From positions 62,001 to 126,000 of the forward strand of contig RXIY01000045.1 of assembly GCA_003963405.1 (NCBI GenBank): 64,000 nucleotides of DNA. Direction: 5' to 3'. Below are positions 1 to 10,179 of the stretch, one piece after another. Both the position numbers and the translations under genes were made by a program. The notes below the pieces were generated by a model. The model searched no databases, had not been told where the DNA came from, and saw only the letters and a program-made list of their open reading frames with translations. Position 1 is the stretch's first letter; every line of letters starts with the position of its first letter. This DNA comes from Hyphomicrobiales bacterium (GTDB taxonomy: Bacteria > Pseudomonadota > Alphaproteobacteria > Rhizobiales > Beijerinckiaceae).

Positions 1-747
1 GGCCGGGAAGGCGACGATCACGACGACGAGGAGGCCGCCCAGAATCGGCGAGCCGAACCAGTCGAAATCATTGCCCTGATTGAGGATGGTCTGCACGCCG
101 ACGAGCGTGACCGCGATGAGCAGGAAGCCCACCGTATCGAAGCGCACGATCTTGCGCCGGAAGGGGCGCCCGTAAAGCAGCGCGACGACGACCCCGGCGA
201 TGGGCAGACCGAGAATGATGTTCGAGTAGAACAGCATCCGCCAGTCGAGATATTCCGCCCAGAAGCCGCCCATGAAGACGCCGAGCGTGAAGGGCGCCAT
301 GCTGAGCACGGCCCACCAGGCGACGCCATAGACGCGATGTTTGTCGGGAAGCTCGGTGAGCATGAGCGCCTGGCCGAGGGGCAGGATGACGCCGCCGGCC
401 AGTCCGAGCAGAAAACGCATGGGCACGAAGACCCAGATGGTGTCGCTCGTGGCGCAGGCGAAGGAGAAGACCGCATAGGCGACAAAGGCCCAGCAATAGA
501 CCCGATAGTCGCCGAAGCGCCCGGCGAACCAGCGCGACAGCGGCAGGCCGAGAACGATGCCCATCATGTGGTCGGTCGTTCCCCAGGTGCCGAAGCTCGG
601 GTTCACGCCCTGAAGGCTCCCGGCCGCATAGGGCACGAGCACGGTGTAGCCCGGCACATTGGAGAGGGCGATGACATTGCCGACGGCGAGGGCGACGTTG
701 AACAGAAGGAAGCGCCAGCCCGTCAGCCGGTCGTCGAGTTCGGGCAT
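1..747 (-). CDS. MFS drug-resistance transporter (DHA2/EmrB-like), C-terminus cut by window edge
   Basis: Inner-membrane major facilitator, probably a proton-driven multidrug exporter of the 14-helix DHA2 group; substrate unknown. The 249 residues present begin MPELDDRLTGWRFLLFNVAL and hold about seven hydrophobic segments. They include the loop after TM2 with R-F-G-D-Y-R (family motif A) and an R-F-L-L-G-L-A-G-G-V stretch with the helix-4 arginine. The ATG at 747 is preceded by GGGAGG about 8 nt upstream, which fixes the start. It is divergent from the glycogen operon. The reading frame stays open to base 1, so the C-terminal half lies outside. The family is secure; the subfamily is inferred from the N-terminal half only. 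Confidence 0.85.
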   Translation of the reverse strand, partial: MPELDDRLTGWRFLLFNVALAVGNVIALSNVPGYTVLVPYAAGSLQGVNPSFGTWGTTDHMMGIVLGLPLSRWFAGRFGDYRVYCWAFVAYAVFSFACATSDTIWVFVPMRFLLGLAGGVILPLGQALMLTELPDKHRVYGVAWWAVLSMAPFTLGVFMGGFWAEYLDWRMLFYSNIILGLPIAGVVVALLYGRPFRRKIVRFDTVGFLLIAVTLVGVQTILNQGNDFDWFGSPILGGLLVVVIVAFPA

Positions 748-1062
748 CAGCGGCGCCTCCCGGGCCGGGCCGCGACCAAATGGCGTGTTGATTCACTCAG
801 GTTCGTCACGACAGACTCCGGACGTTGCTCGTCAAACAGGAGTCATCGGCCCCGCGGGCGGTTACAAGGCGAACCCCATCGCCTGCGGCGAGTTTAGCGC
901 GCGAATCCCGGGGGCTGTCAACCGCGGCCTTTTACCTTCGAAGAGGCTTTTTACCTGACTGGCGCCGTGGAAGGGGCTTTCCCGAAGGCGTCGCGCAGGC
1001 CATCATCCTCTCTGCAAGGGCGCGTCGCGGCGCCGCAAAAAGCGCAGGGTCGACGGTTCCTC
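748..1062. other. Divergent intergenic region between the MFS gene and glgB
   Basis: These 315 bases must carry the promoters of both the MFS gene (leftward) and the glycogen operon (rightward). No convincing -35/-10 pair was found. The one structure seen is a direct repeat, GGCCTTTTACCT at 926-937 and GGCTTTTTACCT at 945-956. It has one mismatch and a 19-bp period, and lies about 110 bases before the glgB start. Confidence 0.4.
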
Positions 1063-3267
1063 ATGACGGCAAAGAACGGGCGGGCGGAAAAGAGCGACAT
1101 CGAAGCGATCGTCGCGGCCCGCCATGGCGATCCCTTCGCCGTGCTCGGCCTTCACGAGACGCCCACTGGCTTCGTCATCCGCGCCTTCGTTCCCGGCGCG
1201 CAAAGCCTCGTCGCAGAGACGCCGGACGGGCGCGAGATCGCTACGCTCGCGCGCATTCATGAGGCGGGCGTCTTCGAGGGGCTGACGCCGCTCCTGGCGC
1301 GCGCGCCTTATATGCTCGCCGCAGAGAATGAGGCGGGCGCCTGGCGCTTTCTCGATCCTTACGCCTTCCCGCCCGTTCTCGGGCCCATGGACGACCATCT
1401 TCTGGTCGCCGGCGAGCATCGGAAGCTCTATGAGCGGCTCGGCGCGCAGGTCCTTGTGCACGAGGGCGTCGAGGGGACCCATTTCGCCGTCTGGGCGCCC
1501 AACGCCCGGCGCGTCTCGGTCGTCGGCGACTTCAACCAGTGGGACGGGCGCCGCGCGCAGATGCGCAAGCGCGTCGACAGCGGCGTGTGGGAAATCTTCC
1601 TCCCCGGCGTCGGACCCGGCGCGGCGTATAAATATGAAATCCTCGGGCGAGACGGGGCGCTGCTGCCGCTCAAGGCCGATCCGCTCGGCTTCGAGGCGGA
1701 GCTGCGGCCCTCCACCGCCTCGGTCGTGGCCTCGAATGCGCCTTACGAGTGGGGCGACGCGGACCATATGCGCGCGCGCGCTGAGCGCGATCCGCGCCGC
1801 GCGCCCATGTCGATCTACGAAGTTCATCTCGCGTCCTGGCGCAAGGCCGAGGGCTGGCGCTTCCTCACCTATGACGAGCTCGCCGATCAGCTCGTGCCTT
1901 ATGTGGCCGACATGGGCTTCACTCATATCGAGCTTTTGCCCGTGAGCGAGCATCCGCTCGACGCTTCCTGGGGCTATCAGCCGATCGGGCTTTATGCGCC
2001 GACGCGCCGCCACGGCGACGCGGCAGGCTTCCGGCGCTTCGTCGACCGCGCCCACCGGGCCGGGCTATCGGTTATTCTCGACTGGGTGCCGGCGCATTTC
2101 CCGACCGACGAACATGGTCTCGCGCGCTTCGATGGCGGCCCGCTCTACGAACACCCCGATCCGCGCCGCGGCTTTCATCCCGACTGGAGCACGGCGATCT
2201 ACGACTACGGGCGCCGCGAGGTCGCGAACTTCCTGATCGCCAATGCGCTTTACTGGCTCGACCGCTTCCACATCGACGGGCTGCGCGTCGACGCCGTCGC
2301 CTCCATGCTCTATCTCGATTATTCGCGGAAAGCGGGCGAATGGGCGCCCAACCCCGACGGCTCCAACGACAATCGCGACGCCGTGGCCTTTCTTCGAAGG
2401 TTCAACGAGCTCGTTTACGGTCTTCACCCCGGCGTCGTGACGATTGCGGAAGAATCCACGGCCTGGGCCGGGGTCACGCTGCCGACCTCCTCGGGCGGCC
2501 TCGGCTTCGGCTTCAAATGGAACATGGGCTGGATGAACGACACGCTGCGCTACATGTCGTCCGATCCCGTCTATCGCAAATGGCGCCACAATGAGCTGAC
2601 CTTCGGCCTGCTCTACGCCTTCGCGGAGAATTTCGTGCTGCCGCTCTCCCATGACGAAGTCGTGCACGGCAAGGGCTCGATCGTGAGCAAGATGCCCGGC
2701 GACGACTGGCGGCGTTTCGCGGGCGCGCGCGCCTATTACGGCTTCATGTGGGGGCATCCCGGCAAGAAGCTTCTGTTCATGGGCCAGGAGTTCGGCCAGA
2801 CGCGGGAATGGGATTACGCCGCGCAACTGGATTGGGGCCTGCTCGAACATGCGCCGCACAGGGGCTTGCAGGCTTATGTGCGCGACCTCAATCGCCTCTA
2901 TCGCAGCCGCGCCGCCCTCCATGCGCGCGATTGCGAGAGCGACGGCTTCCAGTGGGTCGTGGTGGACGACGCCGACAATTCGGTTTTCGCCTTTCTGCGC
3001 TTTGGCGAGGATCGCGCGCGGCCGATCCTCGTCGTCTCCAACTTCACGCCCGTGCCGCGCCCCGCCTATCGGCTCGGCCTGCCTGGCGCCGGGCGGTGGC
3101 GGGAAATCCTCAACTCCGATGCTGTGGTCTACGGCGGCACGGGCGTCGGCAATCTCGGCGGGATCGAGGCGCGCGCCGAGGGCTTCGCGGGCTTTCCGGC
3201 CTGCGCCGATCTGACGATTCCGCCGCTCGCCACATTGTTCTTCGAACCCGACGATGGTCTCTCATGA
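1063..3267 (+). CDS. glgB: 1,4-alpha-glucan branching enzyme
   Basis: GH13 branching enzyme that cuts alpha-1,4 chains and rejoins them as alpha-1,6 branches in glycogen; cytoplasmic. The 734 residues match the usual length of about 730. An N-terminal module (about 1-105) precedes a CBM48-type domain (VWAPNARRVSVVGDFNQWDG) and the catalytic barrel. The nucleophile is Asp410 in DGLRVDAV, the acid/base is Glu463 in TIAEEST, and LPLSHDEVVHGKGS carries the transition-state aspartate. The in-frame GTG at 967 would add 32 unconserved residues, so the ATG at 1063 is preferred. First gene of the glgB-glgC-glgA-glgX/malQ cluster; glgC follows after 27 bases. Confidence 0.97.
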   Translation: MTAKNGRAEKSDIEAIVAARHGDPFAVLGLHETPTGFVIRAFVPGAQSLVAETPDGREIATLARIHEAGVFEGLTPLLARAPYMLAAENEAGAWRFLDPYAFPPVLGPMDDHLLVAGEHRKLYERLGAQVLVHEGVEGTHFAVWAPNARRVSVVGDFNQWDGRRAQMRKRVDSGVWEIFLPGVGPGAAYKYEILGRDGALLPLKADPLGFEAELRPSTASVVASNAPYEWGDADHMRARAERDPRRAPMSIYEVHLASWRKAEGWRFLTYDELADQLVPYVADMGFTHIELLPVSEHPLDASWGYQPIGLYAPTRRHGDAAGFRRFVDRAHRAGLSVILDWVPAHFPTDEHGLARFDGGPLYEHPDPRRGFHPDWSTAIYDYGRREVANFLIANALYWLDRFHIDGLRVDAVASMLYLDYSRKAGEWAPNPDGSNDNRDAVAFLRRFNELVYGLHPGVVTIAEESTAWAGVTLPTSSGGLGFGFKWNMGWMNDTLRYMSSDPVYRKWRHNELTFGLLYAFAENFVLPLSHDEVVHGKGSIVSKMPGDDWRRFAGARAYYGFMWGHPGKKLLFMGQEFGQTREWDYAAQLDWGLLEHAPHRGLQAYVRDLNRLYRSRAALHARDCESDGFQWVVVDDADNSVFAFLRFGEDRARPILVVSNFTPVPRPAYRLGLPGAGRWREILNSDAVVYGGTGVGNLGGIEARAEGFAGFPACADLTIPPLATLFFEPDDGLS

Positions 3268-3294
3268 CGCTCTTGATCGAACAGGACGGATCTC

Positions 3295-4557
3295 ATGGCC
3301 GCCTATGACAATGCGCCGCTCGCGCGCTACGCCATGGCCTATGTGCTCGCGGGCGGCCGCGGCTCGCGGCTGATGGAACTGACGGACCGGCGCGCCAAGC
3401 CCGCCGTCTATTTTGGCGGCAAGTCCCGCATCATCGACTTCGCGCTCTCGAACGCGCTCAATTCCGGCATCCGCCGCATTTGCGTCGCGACGCAATACAA
3501 GGCGCACAGCCTCATTCGCCATTTGCAGCGCGGCTGGAGCTTCTTTCGCACCGAGCGCAACGAAAGCTTCGACATTCTCCCCGCGAGCCAGCGCGTCTCC
3601 GAGGATCACTGGTATCTCGGCACGGCCGACGCGGTTTTCCAAAATCTCGACATCGTCGAGAGCTACGACCCGAGATACATCGTGCTGCTCGCCGGCGATC
3701 ACATCTACAAGATGGATTACGAACACATGCTGCAACAGCATGTGGAGCAGGGCGCCGATGTGACGGTCGGCTGCCTCGAAGTGCCGCGCAGCGAAGCGTC
3801 GGGCTTCGGGGTCATGCGTGTCGATCACGGCGACCGCATCGTCGAGTTTCACGAAAAACCGGTCGATCCGCCGGCCATGCCCGGCCATCCCGACCGCTCG
3901 CTCGTGAGCATGGGCATCTATGTCTTCGAGGCGAAATTTCTCTACGACCAATTGCGCCGCGACGCGGAGGACGCCAGTTCGACGCATGACTTCGGCAAGG
4001 ACATCATCCCCTATATCGTGAAGCACGGCAAAGCGGTCGCGCATCACTTCTCGCGCTCCTGCGTGCGCGCGGCGAGCGAGCAGCACGCCTATTGGCGCGA
4101 CGTCGGCACCGTCGACGCCTATTGGGCGGCGAATATCGATCTGACCGATTTTACGCCGCAGCTCGATCTCTATGACCGCAATTGGCCGATCTGGACCTAT
4201 GCGGAAATCACGCCGCCCGCGAAATTCGTGCACGATCAGGTGGGCCGGCGCGGACAGGCTTTGTCTTCGCTCGTCTCGGGGGGCTGCATCGTCTCGGGCT
4301 CCACGCTGCGCCGCTCGCTTCTCTTTACGGGCGTCAGGGTCAATTCCTACGCCACGGTCGAGAACGCCGTGATCCTTCCTTATGTCGACATCGGCCGCTC
4401 GTCGCGGCTCGCCAATGTCGTCGTGGATCGCGGCGTGCGCATTCCGCAAGGACTGGTCGTCGGCGAAGACCCCGACTTCGACGCGAAGCGATTCCGTCGC
4501 ACCGAACAGGGCGTCTGTCTCATCACCCAGCCGATGATCGACAGGCTCGCGACATGA
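3295..4557 (+). CDS. glgC: glucose-1-phosphate adenylyltransferase (ADP-glucose pyrophosphorylase)
   Basis: Makes ADP-glucose from glucose-1-phosphate and ATP, the committed and usually allosterically controlled step of bacterial glycogen synthesis. At 420 residues it has family length. It shows the nucleotide-binding LAGGRGSRL near residue 18, the [19 protein letters not shown] block, WYLGTADAV and [10 protein letters not shown], then a C-terminal left-handed beta-helix part. Its TGA overlaps the ATG of glgA (ATGA), so the two are probably translationally coupled. Confidence 0.97.
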   Translation: MAAYDNAPLARYAMAYVLAGGRGSRLMELTDRRAKPAVYFGGKSRIIDFALSNALNSGIRRICVATQYKAHSLIRHLQRGWSFFRTERNESFDILPASQRVSEDHWYLGTADAVFQNLDIVESYDPRYIVLLAGDHIYKMDYEHMLQQHVEQGADVTVGCLEVPRSEASGFGVMRVDHGDRIVEFHEKPVDPPAMPGHPDRSLVSMGIYVFEAKFLYDQLRRDAEDASSTHDFGKDIIPYIVKHGKAVAHHFSRSCVRAASEQHAYWRDVGTVDAYWAANIDLTDFTPQLDLYDRNWPIWTYAEITPPAKFVHDQVGRRGQALSSLVSGGCIVSGSTLRRSLLFTGVRVNSYATVENAVILPYVDIGRSSRLANVVVDRGVRIPQGLVVGEDPDFDAKRFRRTEQGVCLITQPMIDRLAT

Positions 4558-6008
4558 CGGCGCTGCGCGTTCTCGCCGTCGCCTCGGAAATGAGCCCGCT
4601 CGTCAAGACGGGCGGCCTCGCCGATGTCGTCGGCGCCCTGCCGGCCGCGCTGCGCGTCCAAAACGTCGAGACCCGCACGCTCATTCCCGGCTATCCGCAG
4701 GCGCTCGCCGCGCTCGGTCCCGGAGAAACCCGCCTCGCCTTCGACGATCTCTTCGGCGGTCCGGCCTGGCTGCACGAAGGGCGTCTCGGCGAGGAGATCG
4801 TCTATGCGCTCGTCGCGCCGCATCTCTACGCGCGCGAGGGCGGGCTCTACACCGACGCCCATGGCGTCGATTACCCCGACAACGCCTTCCGCTTCGCGGC
4901 GCTCGCCTGGGTCGGCGCCGACATCGCGCAGGGCGCGCTCGCCGATTTCGTCCCCGATGTCCTGCACGCCCACGACTGGCAGGCGGCGCTCGCGCCGGCC
5001 TATCTGCATTACAGCGGCCGGCCGCGGCCGGCGACCATCGTCACCATTCACAACATCGCGTTTCAGGGGCAGTTTTCGAAAGAGCTGCTCGAGCCGCTGC
5101 GCCTCCCGCCGCACGCCTTCCAGATCGACGGCGTCGAATATTACGGCGCCATCGGCTTTCTCAAGGCGGGTCTCCAGCTTTGCGACCGCATCACGACGGT
5201 CTCGCCGAGTTATGCGCTCGAGATCGAGACGAGCGAATTCGGCATGGGGCTCGACGGCCTCTTGCGCGCGCGCGCCGATGTGGTCGGCGGCATTCTCAAC
5301 GGCGTCGACGAAGAGACATGGAATCCGGCGACGGATACGCGCATCGCCGCCACTTACGACGCCGCGCGCCTCGACGCGCGCGCGAAAAACAGAGCGGCCC
5401 TTTGCCGCCGCCTGCGTCTCGACGCCGACCGGCAAGCGTTTCTCCTCGGCGTCGTGAGCCGCCTTTCCTGGCAAAAGGGCCTGGACATGCTGCTCGCCGA
5501 TCTCCCCGGGCTGATGGCGCGCCGCGTGCAGATCGCGCTTCTCGGCGCCGGCGACAAACATCTGGAGGACGGCTTTCTCGCCGCGCAGGAGGCCTATCGC
5601 GGCCGCGTCGGCGTCGTCATCGGCTATGACGAGGACATGGCCCATCTCGTTCAGGCGGGCTGCGACGCTTTCCTCGTTCCCTCGCGCTTCGAGCCCTGCG
5701 GTCTCACGCAGCTCTATGCGCTGCGCTACGGCGCCGTCCCAATTGTGGCGCGGGTCGGCGGCCTCAAGGATACGATCGTCGACGCCAATGAAATGGCGCT
5801 TCAGGCCGGCGTCGCAACGGGCTTCCAGTTCTCGCCGCCGTCGGCCGAGGCGCTGGGCGGCGCGCTGCGTCGGGCGGAGGCCGTTTTCAACGACAGGGAG
5901 ACATGGCGCGCCATGCAGATCGCCGGCATGAAGACGGATGTGTCCTGGCGCCATCCCGCACGGCGTTACGCCGCGCTTTATCGCGAGGCGGCGGCTGCAA
6001 GGAGGTGA
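4554..6008 (+). CDS. glgA: glycogen synthase (ADP-glucose type)
   Basis: GT5 glycosyltransferase that extends alpha-1,4-glucan from ADP-glucose. It has 484 residues, as usual for the family. The N-terminal [13 protein letters not shown] holds the K-x-G-G-L ADP-glucose motif. The C-terminal half has [12 protein letters not shown] and [17 protein letters not shown], the E-x7-E region of GT-B retaining enzymes. The start is the ATG overlapping the glgC stop; an open frame runs further upstream inside glgC, but the protein family begins here. The purine-rich end of this gene (AGGAGG, 6000-6005) probably serves as ribosome binding site for the next gene. Confidence 0.97.
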   Translation: MTALRVLAVASEMSPLVKTGGLADVVGALPAALRVQNVETRTLIPGYPQALAALGPGETRLAFDDLFGGPAWLHEGRLGEEIVYALVAPHLYAREGGLYTDAHGVDYPDNAFRFAALAWVGADIAQGALADFVPDVLHAHDWQAALAPAYLHYSGRPRPATIVTIHNIAFQGQFSKELLEPLRLPPHAFQIDGVEYYGAIGFLKAGLQLCDRITTVSPSYALEIETSEFGMGLDGLLRARADVVGGILNGVDEETWNPATDTRIAATYDAARLDARAKNRAALCRRLRLDADRQAFLLGVVSRLSWQKGLDMLLADLPGLMARRVQIALLGAGDKHLEDGFLAAQEAYRGRVGVVIGYDEDMAHLVQAGCDAFLVPSRFEPCGLTQLYALRYGAVPIVARVGGLKDTIVDANEMALQAGVATGFQFSPPSAEALGGALRRAEAVFNDRETWRAMQIAGMKTDVSWRHPARRYAALYREAAAARR

Positions 6009-6018
6009 CGGTTCTCCG

Positions 6019-9000
6019 ATGCGCATCACCGACGGCGCCCCCGAACCGCTCGGCGCAACGCTCGACGACACGGGCGCCAATATCGCCGTCTTCTCTTCTC
6101 ACGCGGAGACGATTGAACTCTGCCTCTTCGATGCGCAGGACAAGGAAAGCGCCCGCCTCCGGCTCCCTGCGCGCACGGGCGACGTCTTTCACGGCCATGT
6201 CGCGGGCCTGAGAGAGGGGCAGCGGTACGGCTTTCGCGCTTACGGGCCCGATGCGCCGCAGGAGGGCCATCGCTTCAATGGCGCGAAGCTGCTCGTCGAC
6301 CCTTACGCGCTCGCCCTCGATAGCGCGCTCGCCCTTCATCAAAGCCAATTCGCTTTCGGCGAGACGGCGGCGGACGACAGCGCGCCCTTCGTCGCCAAGG
6401 GGGTAATGACGCGGCCGCCGCTCGCCGCGCAAAAGCGCCCGCGCCGCGCCTGGCGCGAGACGATCCTCTACGAAATGCACGTCAAGGGCTTCACCGCCGC
6501 CCATCCCGACGTGCCAACGCATCTGCGGGGAACATTCGCGGGCCTTGCGCACGAGGCGTCGATCGCGCATCTCCAGCAGCTCGGCGTCACGACGATCGAG
6601 CTTCTCCCTTGCGCGGCCTGGATCGACGAGCGTCATCTGCCGCCGCTGGGGCTGACGAACTACTGGGGCTACAACCCCATCGCCTTCATGGCGCCCGATC
6701 CGCGCCTTGCGCCCGGCGGATGGGAGGACGTCCGCGCCGCCGTCGCGGCGCTCCACGACGCGGGCCTCGAGGTCATTCTCGACGTGGTCTTCAACCACAC
6801 GGGCGAAAGCGACGCATATGGACCGACGCTTTCCCTTCGCGGCCTCGACAATGCGGCTTATTACCGGCTGGCCGACGACAGGTCGCATTATGTGAACGAC
6901 GCCGGCTGCGGCAATATCCTTGCTTTCGAGCGCGCGCCTGTCGTGCGCCTCGCCATGGACGCGCTGCGCGCCTGGGCGATGTATGGCGGCGTCGACGGCT
7001 TCCGCTTCGATCTCGCGACGACAGTGGCGCGCGGCCGGGCGGGCTTCGACCCCGACTCGCCCTTTCTGACCGCGCTGCGGCAGGACCCTTTGCTGCGCGA
7101 CCTGAAGCTCATCGCCGAGCCCTGGGACCTCGGCCCCGGCGGCTATCGCCTCGGGCAATTTCCCGCCCCCTTCGTCGAATGGAACGACCGCTATCGCGAC
7201 GCCGTGCGGCGCTTCTGGCGCGGCGACGCCGTGGGCGTGGGAGAACTCGCGACAAGGCTTGCCGGCTCGCAGGATGTCTTCGCGCGCCGCCGACCTTCCA
7301 GCAGCGTGAATTTCATCACGGCGCATGACGGCTTCACGCTGCGCGACCTCGTCTCCTACGCATGCAAGCACAATGACACGAATGGCGAGAGCAACCGCGA
7401 CGGCGCGGGCGACAATCTCTCCTGGAACAATGGCGCGGAAGGGGAGAGCGACGATCCCGCGATTCACGCGGTGCGCGCGCGAGACGCGCGCAATCTGCTC
7501 GCGACGCTGCTTTTCTCTCGAGGAACGCCCATGCTCGCCATGGGCGCCGAGCTCGGCCATACGCAGAAGGGCAACAACAACGCCTATGCGCAGGACAACG
7601 CCACGAGCTGGCTCGACTGGGCGCAGGCGGAATCTTCTCTCATCGACGCCGCCGCGAAACTGATCGCGCTGCGCAAATCCCATCCCGCGCTCCGTGACGA
7701 CCATTTTCTCGAAGGCGCGGCGCAGGACGACGCGCTCCTTCCCGATGTCGAATGGCTTCGGTCCGACGGCGAAGCGATGCGCGAAGCGGACTGGCGCCGG
7801 GGCGAGGCGCAAACGCTGATCGTCTCGCTTCATGCGCAAGACGACCGCGCGCTCGTCATTCTGCATCGGGGCGCCGCGCCCTGCGCCGCCGCCGCGCCGC
7901 CCGCCCGCGACGGCCATGGATGGCGCCTCGCCTTCGACGCGTCCAATGGCGAGGCGCAACTCGATGGCGCGCGCGTCGCCGTTCCGGGCCGCAGCGTGCT
8001 GCTGCTCGTCGAAGAGAAAAGCCCCGCGTCCCTCGTCGCGCCCGCCGTGGACGACGCGCTGCTCGCGCGTCTTTCGCAGGCGGCCGGCGTCGCGACTCAG
8101 TGGCGCGACGTCGAGGGCGCCGAGCATCACGTCCCGCGCGACACGCTGCTCGCTTTGCTTTCGCGTCTCGGCCTGCCCGCGGGGAGCCGCAGCGACGCGC
8201 GCGACAGCCTCCTTCGTCTCGCGCAGTTACGCGACCGCGGCGCGCTGCCGCCGCATTTCGTCGCGCGCGAAAACGCCGCCGCGTCGCTGCGCCTCGGCGC
8301 GACCCAGACGACCCGCCTGACGCTCGTCGACGAAGACGGGCGCGAGACGTCGCTCGCCCTCTCCCATGCGACGCCCTGCGCCTGGCGCGGCGCCGACGGC
8401 CTCCTGCATCATGGCCGGCAGGCGCAATTGCCGCCGCTGCCCTCGGGACGCTACGACCTTCGCGCCGAGCATGGCGAAACCTGCCGCCTCGTCGTCGCGC
8501 CCGCCCACTGCGCTCTCCCCGACCGCCGCGTCTTCGGATTTTCGGCGCAACTCTACGCCCTGCGCCGCGAGGGCGATCAGGGCGTCGGCGATTTCACGAC
8601 GCTGCGCCGTCTGGCCGAAATCAGCGCGCAGGCCGGCGCGGCGCTCGTCGCCATCAATCCGCTGCATGCGCTCTTTTCGCAGGATCGCACGCGGGCGAGC
8701 CCCTATTATCCTTCCGACAGGCGCTTTCTCGATCCGCTCGCAATCGACCTCGCCGAACTGCCCGAAGCCGCCTTCGATCCCGATGCGGCGCGCGCCTTGT
8801 CGCTTCGGGAGAGGGTGGATTACGAGGACGTCGAGGCGCTCAAGCGGCCGGCGTTCGAAAAGGCTTTCTCGCAGTTCGACGCTCTGGCGCGGCGCCGCCC
8901 CGAGGCGGACAGCGTTCGGAGCTTCTCGCGTTTTTGCGCCGAGGGCGGCGACGCGCTCCATCGCTTCGCGCTTTTCGAGACGATCGCGGAGATGCGCGGC

Positions 9001-10146
9001 GGCGAGGATTGGCGCCGCTGGCCGCAGGCGTTGCGCGGCGGCGATGGCGCCGCGCTCGCCGCCGTCGCGGATCGACATGCGGAGCGCCTGCGCTTCCACA
9101 AATTTCTGCAATGGGTCGCCGACAGCCAGCTGGCGAAGGCGGCGTCGGCGGCGCGCGACGCGGGGCTGGCGTTCGGCTTTTGCCGGGACCTCGCCATCGG
9201 CGCCGCGCCGGACGGCGCCGAAAGCTGGCGCAAGGCGAAGCGCCGCATCGAGGGATTTTCGATCGGCGCGCCGCCCGATCCCTTCAGCCGCGACGGCCAG
9301 AGCTGGGGCCTGCCGGCGCCCGATCCGCTCGCAATCGAAGCCGACGGCGGCGCCGACTTCGCCGAGCTTCTCGCCGCCAACATGCGCCACGCCGGCGCGC
9401 TGCGCATCGACCATGTGATGGGGCTCTCGCGGCTCTTCCTCGTGCCGGAGGGCGCGAAGGCGAGCGAAGGCGCCTATGTCTCCTATCCGCTCGACGCATT
9501 GCTCGCGCAGCTCTCCCTCGAGAGCGTCCGCGCCAATTGCCTCGTCGTCGGCGAAGACCTCGGCACGCTCCCCTTCGGCTTCAGGGACAGGCTCGCGGCG
9601 GCGAATGTGCTGAGCTATCGGGTGCTCTGGTTCGAGCGCGCCGGCGCGGGCTTCGCGGCGCCGCGCGATTATCCCGCAAAGGCCATGGCCTGCGTCTCGA
9701 CGCATGATCTGCCGACGCTTGCCGGCTGGTGGGAAGAGGCCGACGTCGCCGAGAGGGAAGCTCTGGGGCTTCTTTCCGCCGCGGACGCCGCAAGGGAGCG
9801 CGAGAGCCGCAGGCGCGACAGGCGCGCGCTCCTCGACGCCTTGCGCGCGGAGGGCTTGATCGGCGCGCCGGCCGAGGGCGCGATTTTCGACGACGCCGCC
9901 TTCGACGATGGGCTGGCTCAGGCCCTGCACGCTTTCGCGGCGCGCACGCCGTCGGTTCTCGCCATGGCGCAGCTCGACGATCTCGCCGGAGAGAGCGTCG
10001 CCGTCAATCTGCCCGGCACGGATCAGGAGCGGCCGAACTGGCGGCGCAAGCTCCATCCCACGGTCGAGACGCTATTTTCCCTGCCGCGGGCGTGCGCGAT
10101 CGTTTCGGCGCTCCGCCGCAATCTGGACGAGATTGCGGGGCCATAG
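6019..10146 (+). CDS. fused glycogen debranching enzyme GlgX / 4-alpha-glucanotransferase MalQ
   Basis: One 1375-residue frame carries two complete enzymes. Residues 1 to about 690 are GlgX-like: a CBM48-type N-terminus, then GH13 regions I (DVVFNHTGE), II (GFRFDLATT), III (LIAEPWD) and IV (FITAHDGFTLRDLVSY). This type removes limit-dextrin branches. From about residue 700 on it is GH77 amylomaltase: FGFSAQLYALRREGDQGVGD, SPYYPSDRRFLDP, LRIDHVMGLSRLF, VVGEDLGTLP, CVSTHDLPT and a terminal NLPGTDQERPNWRRK. MalQ transfers and disproportionates maltodextrins. All catalytic regions of both halves are present, so both activities are expected. The start is ATG 6019, after AGGAGG at 6000-6005. The fusion pairs debranching with recycling of the released oligosaccharides. 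Confidence 0.93.
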   Translation: MRITDGAPEPLGATLDDTGANIAVFSSHAETIELCLFDAQDKESARLRLPARTGDVFHGHVAGLREGQRYGFRAYGPDAPQEGHRFNGAKLLVDPYALALDSALALHQSQFAFGETAADDSAPFVAKGVMTRPPLAAQKRPRRAWRETILYEMHVKGFTAAHPDVPTHLRGTFAGLAHEASIAHLQQLGVTTIELLPCAAWIDERHLPPLGLTNYWGYNPIAFMAPDPRLAPGGWEDVRAAVAALHDAGLEVILDVVFNHTGESDAYGPTLSLRGLDNAAYYRLADDRSHYVNDAGCGNILAFERAPVVRLAMDALRAWAMYGGVDGFRFDLATTVARGRAGFDPDSPFLTALRQDPLLRDLKLIAEPWDLGPGGYRLGQFPAPFVEWNDRYRDAVRRFWRGDAVGVGELATRLAGSQDVFARRRPSSSVNFITAHDGFTLRDLVSYACKHNDTNGESNRDGAGDNLSWNNGAEGESDDPAIHAVRARDARNLLATLLFSRGTPMLAMGAELGHTQKGNNNAYAQDNATSWLDWAQAESSLIDAAAKLIALRKSHPALRDDHFLEGAAQDDALLPDVEWLRSDGEAMREADWRRGEAQTLIVSLHAQDDRALVILHRGAAPCAAAAPPARDGHGWRLAFDASNGEAQLDGARVAVPGRSVLLLVEEKSPASLVAPAVDDALLARLSQAAGVATQWRDVEGAEHHVPRDTLLALLSRLGLPAGSRSDARDSLLRLAQLRDRGALPPHFVARENAAASLRLGATQTTRLTLVDEDGRETSLALSHATPCAWRGADGLLHHGRQAQLPPLPSGRYDLRAEHGETCRLVVAPAHCALPDRRVFGFSAQLYALRREGDQGVGDFTTLRRLAEISAQAGAALVAINPLHALFSQDRTRASPYYPSDRRFLDPLAIDLAELPEAAFDPDAARALSLRERVDYEDVEALKRPAFEKAFSQFDALARRRPEADSVRSFSRFCAEGGDALHRFALFETIAEMRGGEDWRRWPQALRGGDGAALAAVADRHAERLRFHKFLQWVADSQLAKAASAARDAGLAFGFCRDLAIGAAPDGAESWRKAKRRIEGFSIGAPPDPFSRDGQSWGLPAPDPLAIEADGGADFAELLAANMRHAGALRIDHVMGLSRLFLVPEGAKASEGAYVSYPLDALLAQLSLESVRANCLVVGEDLGTLPFGFRDRLAAANVLSYRVLWFERAGAGFAAPRDYPAKAMACVSTHDLPTLAGWWEEADVAEREALGLLSAADAARERESRRRDRRALLDALRAEGLIGAPAEGAIFDDAAFDDGLAQALHAFAARTPSVLAMAQLDDLAGESVAVNLPGTDQERPNWRRKLHPTVETLFSLPRACAIVSALRRNLDEIAGP

Positions 10147-10179
10147 TCGCGCGTTCTCTTCAAGGGGCCTCGGGCGCTT

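Noticed and set aside
5887-8130. Very long open frame antisense to glgA/glgX (similar ones antisense to glgB, the OFA carrier, ccr/ispG and ileS)
   Set aside because: High-GC codon bias leaves opposite frames open. The translations are Arg/Gly/Ala/Asp-rich with no family motif, and the plus-strand genes are unmistakable.
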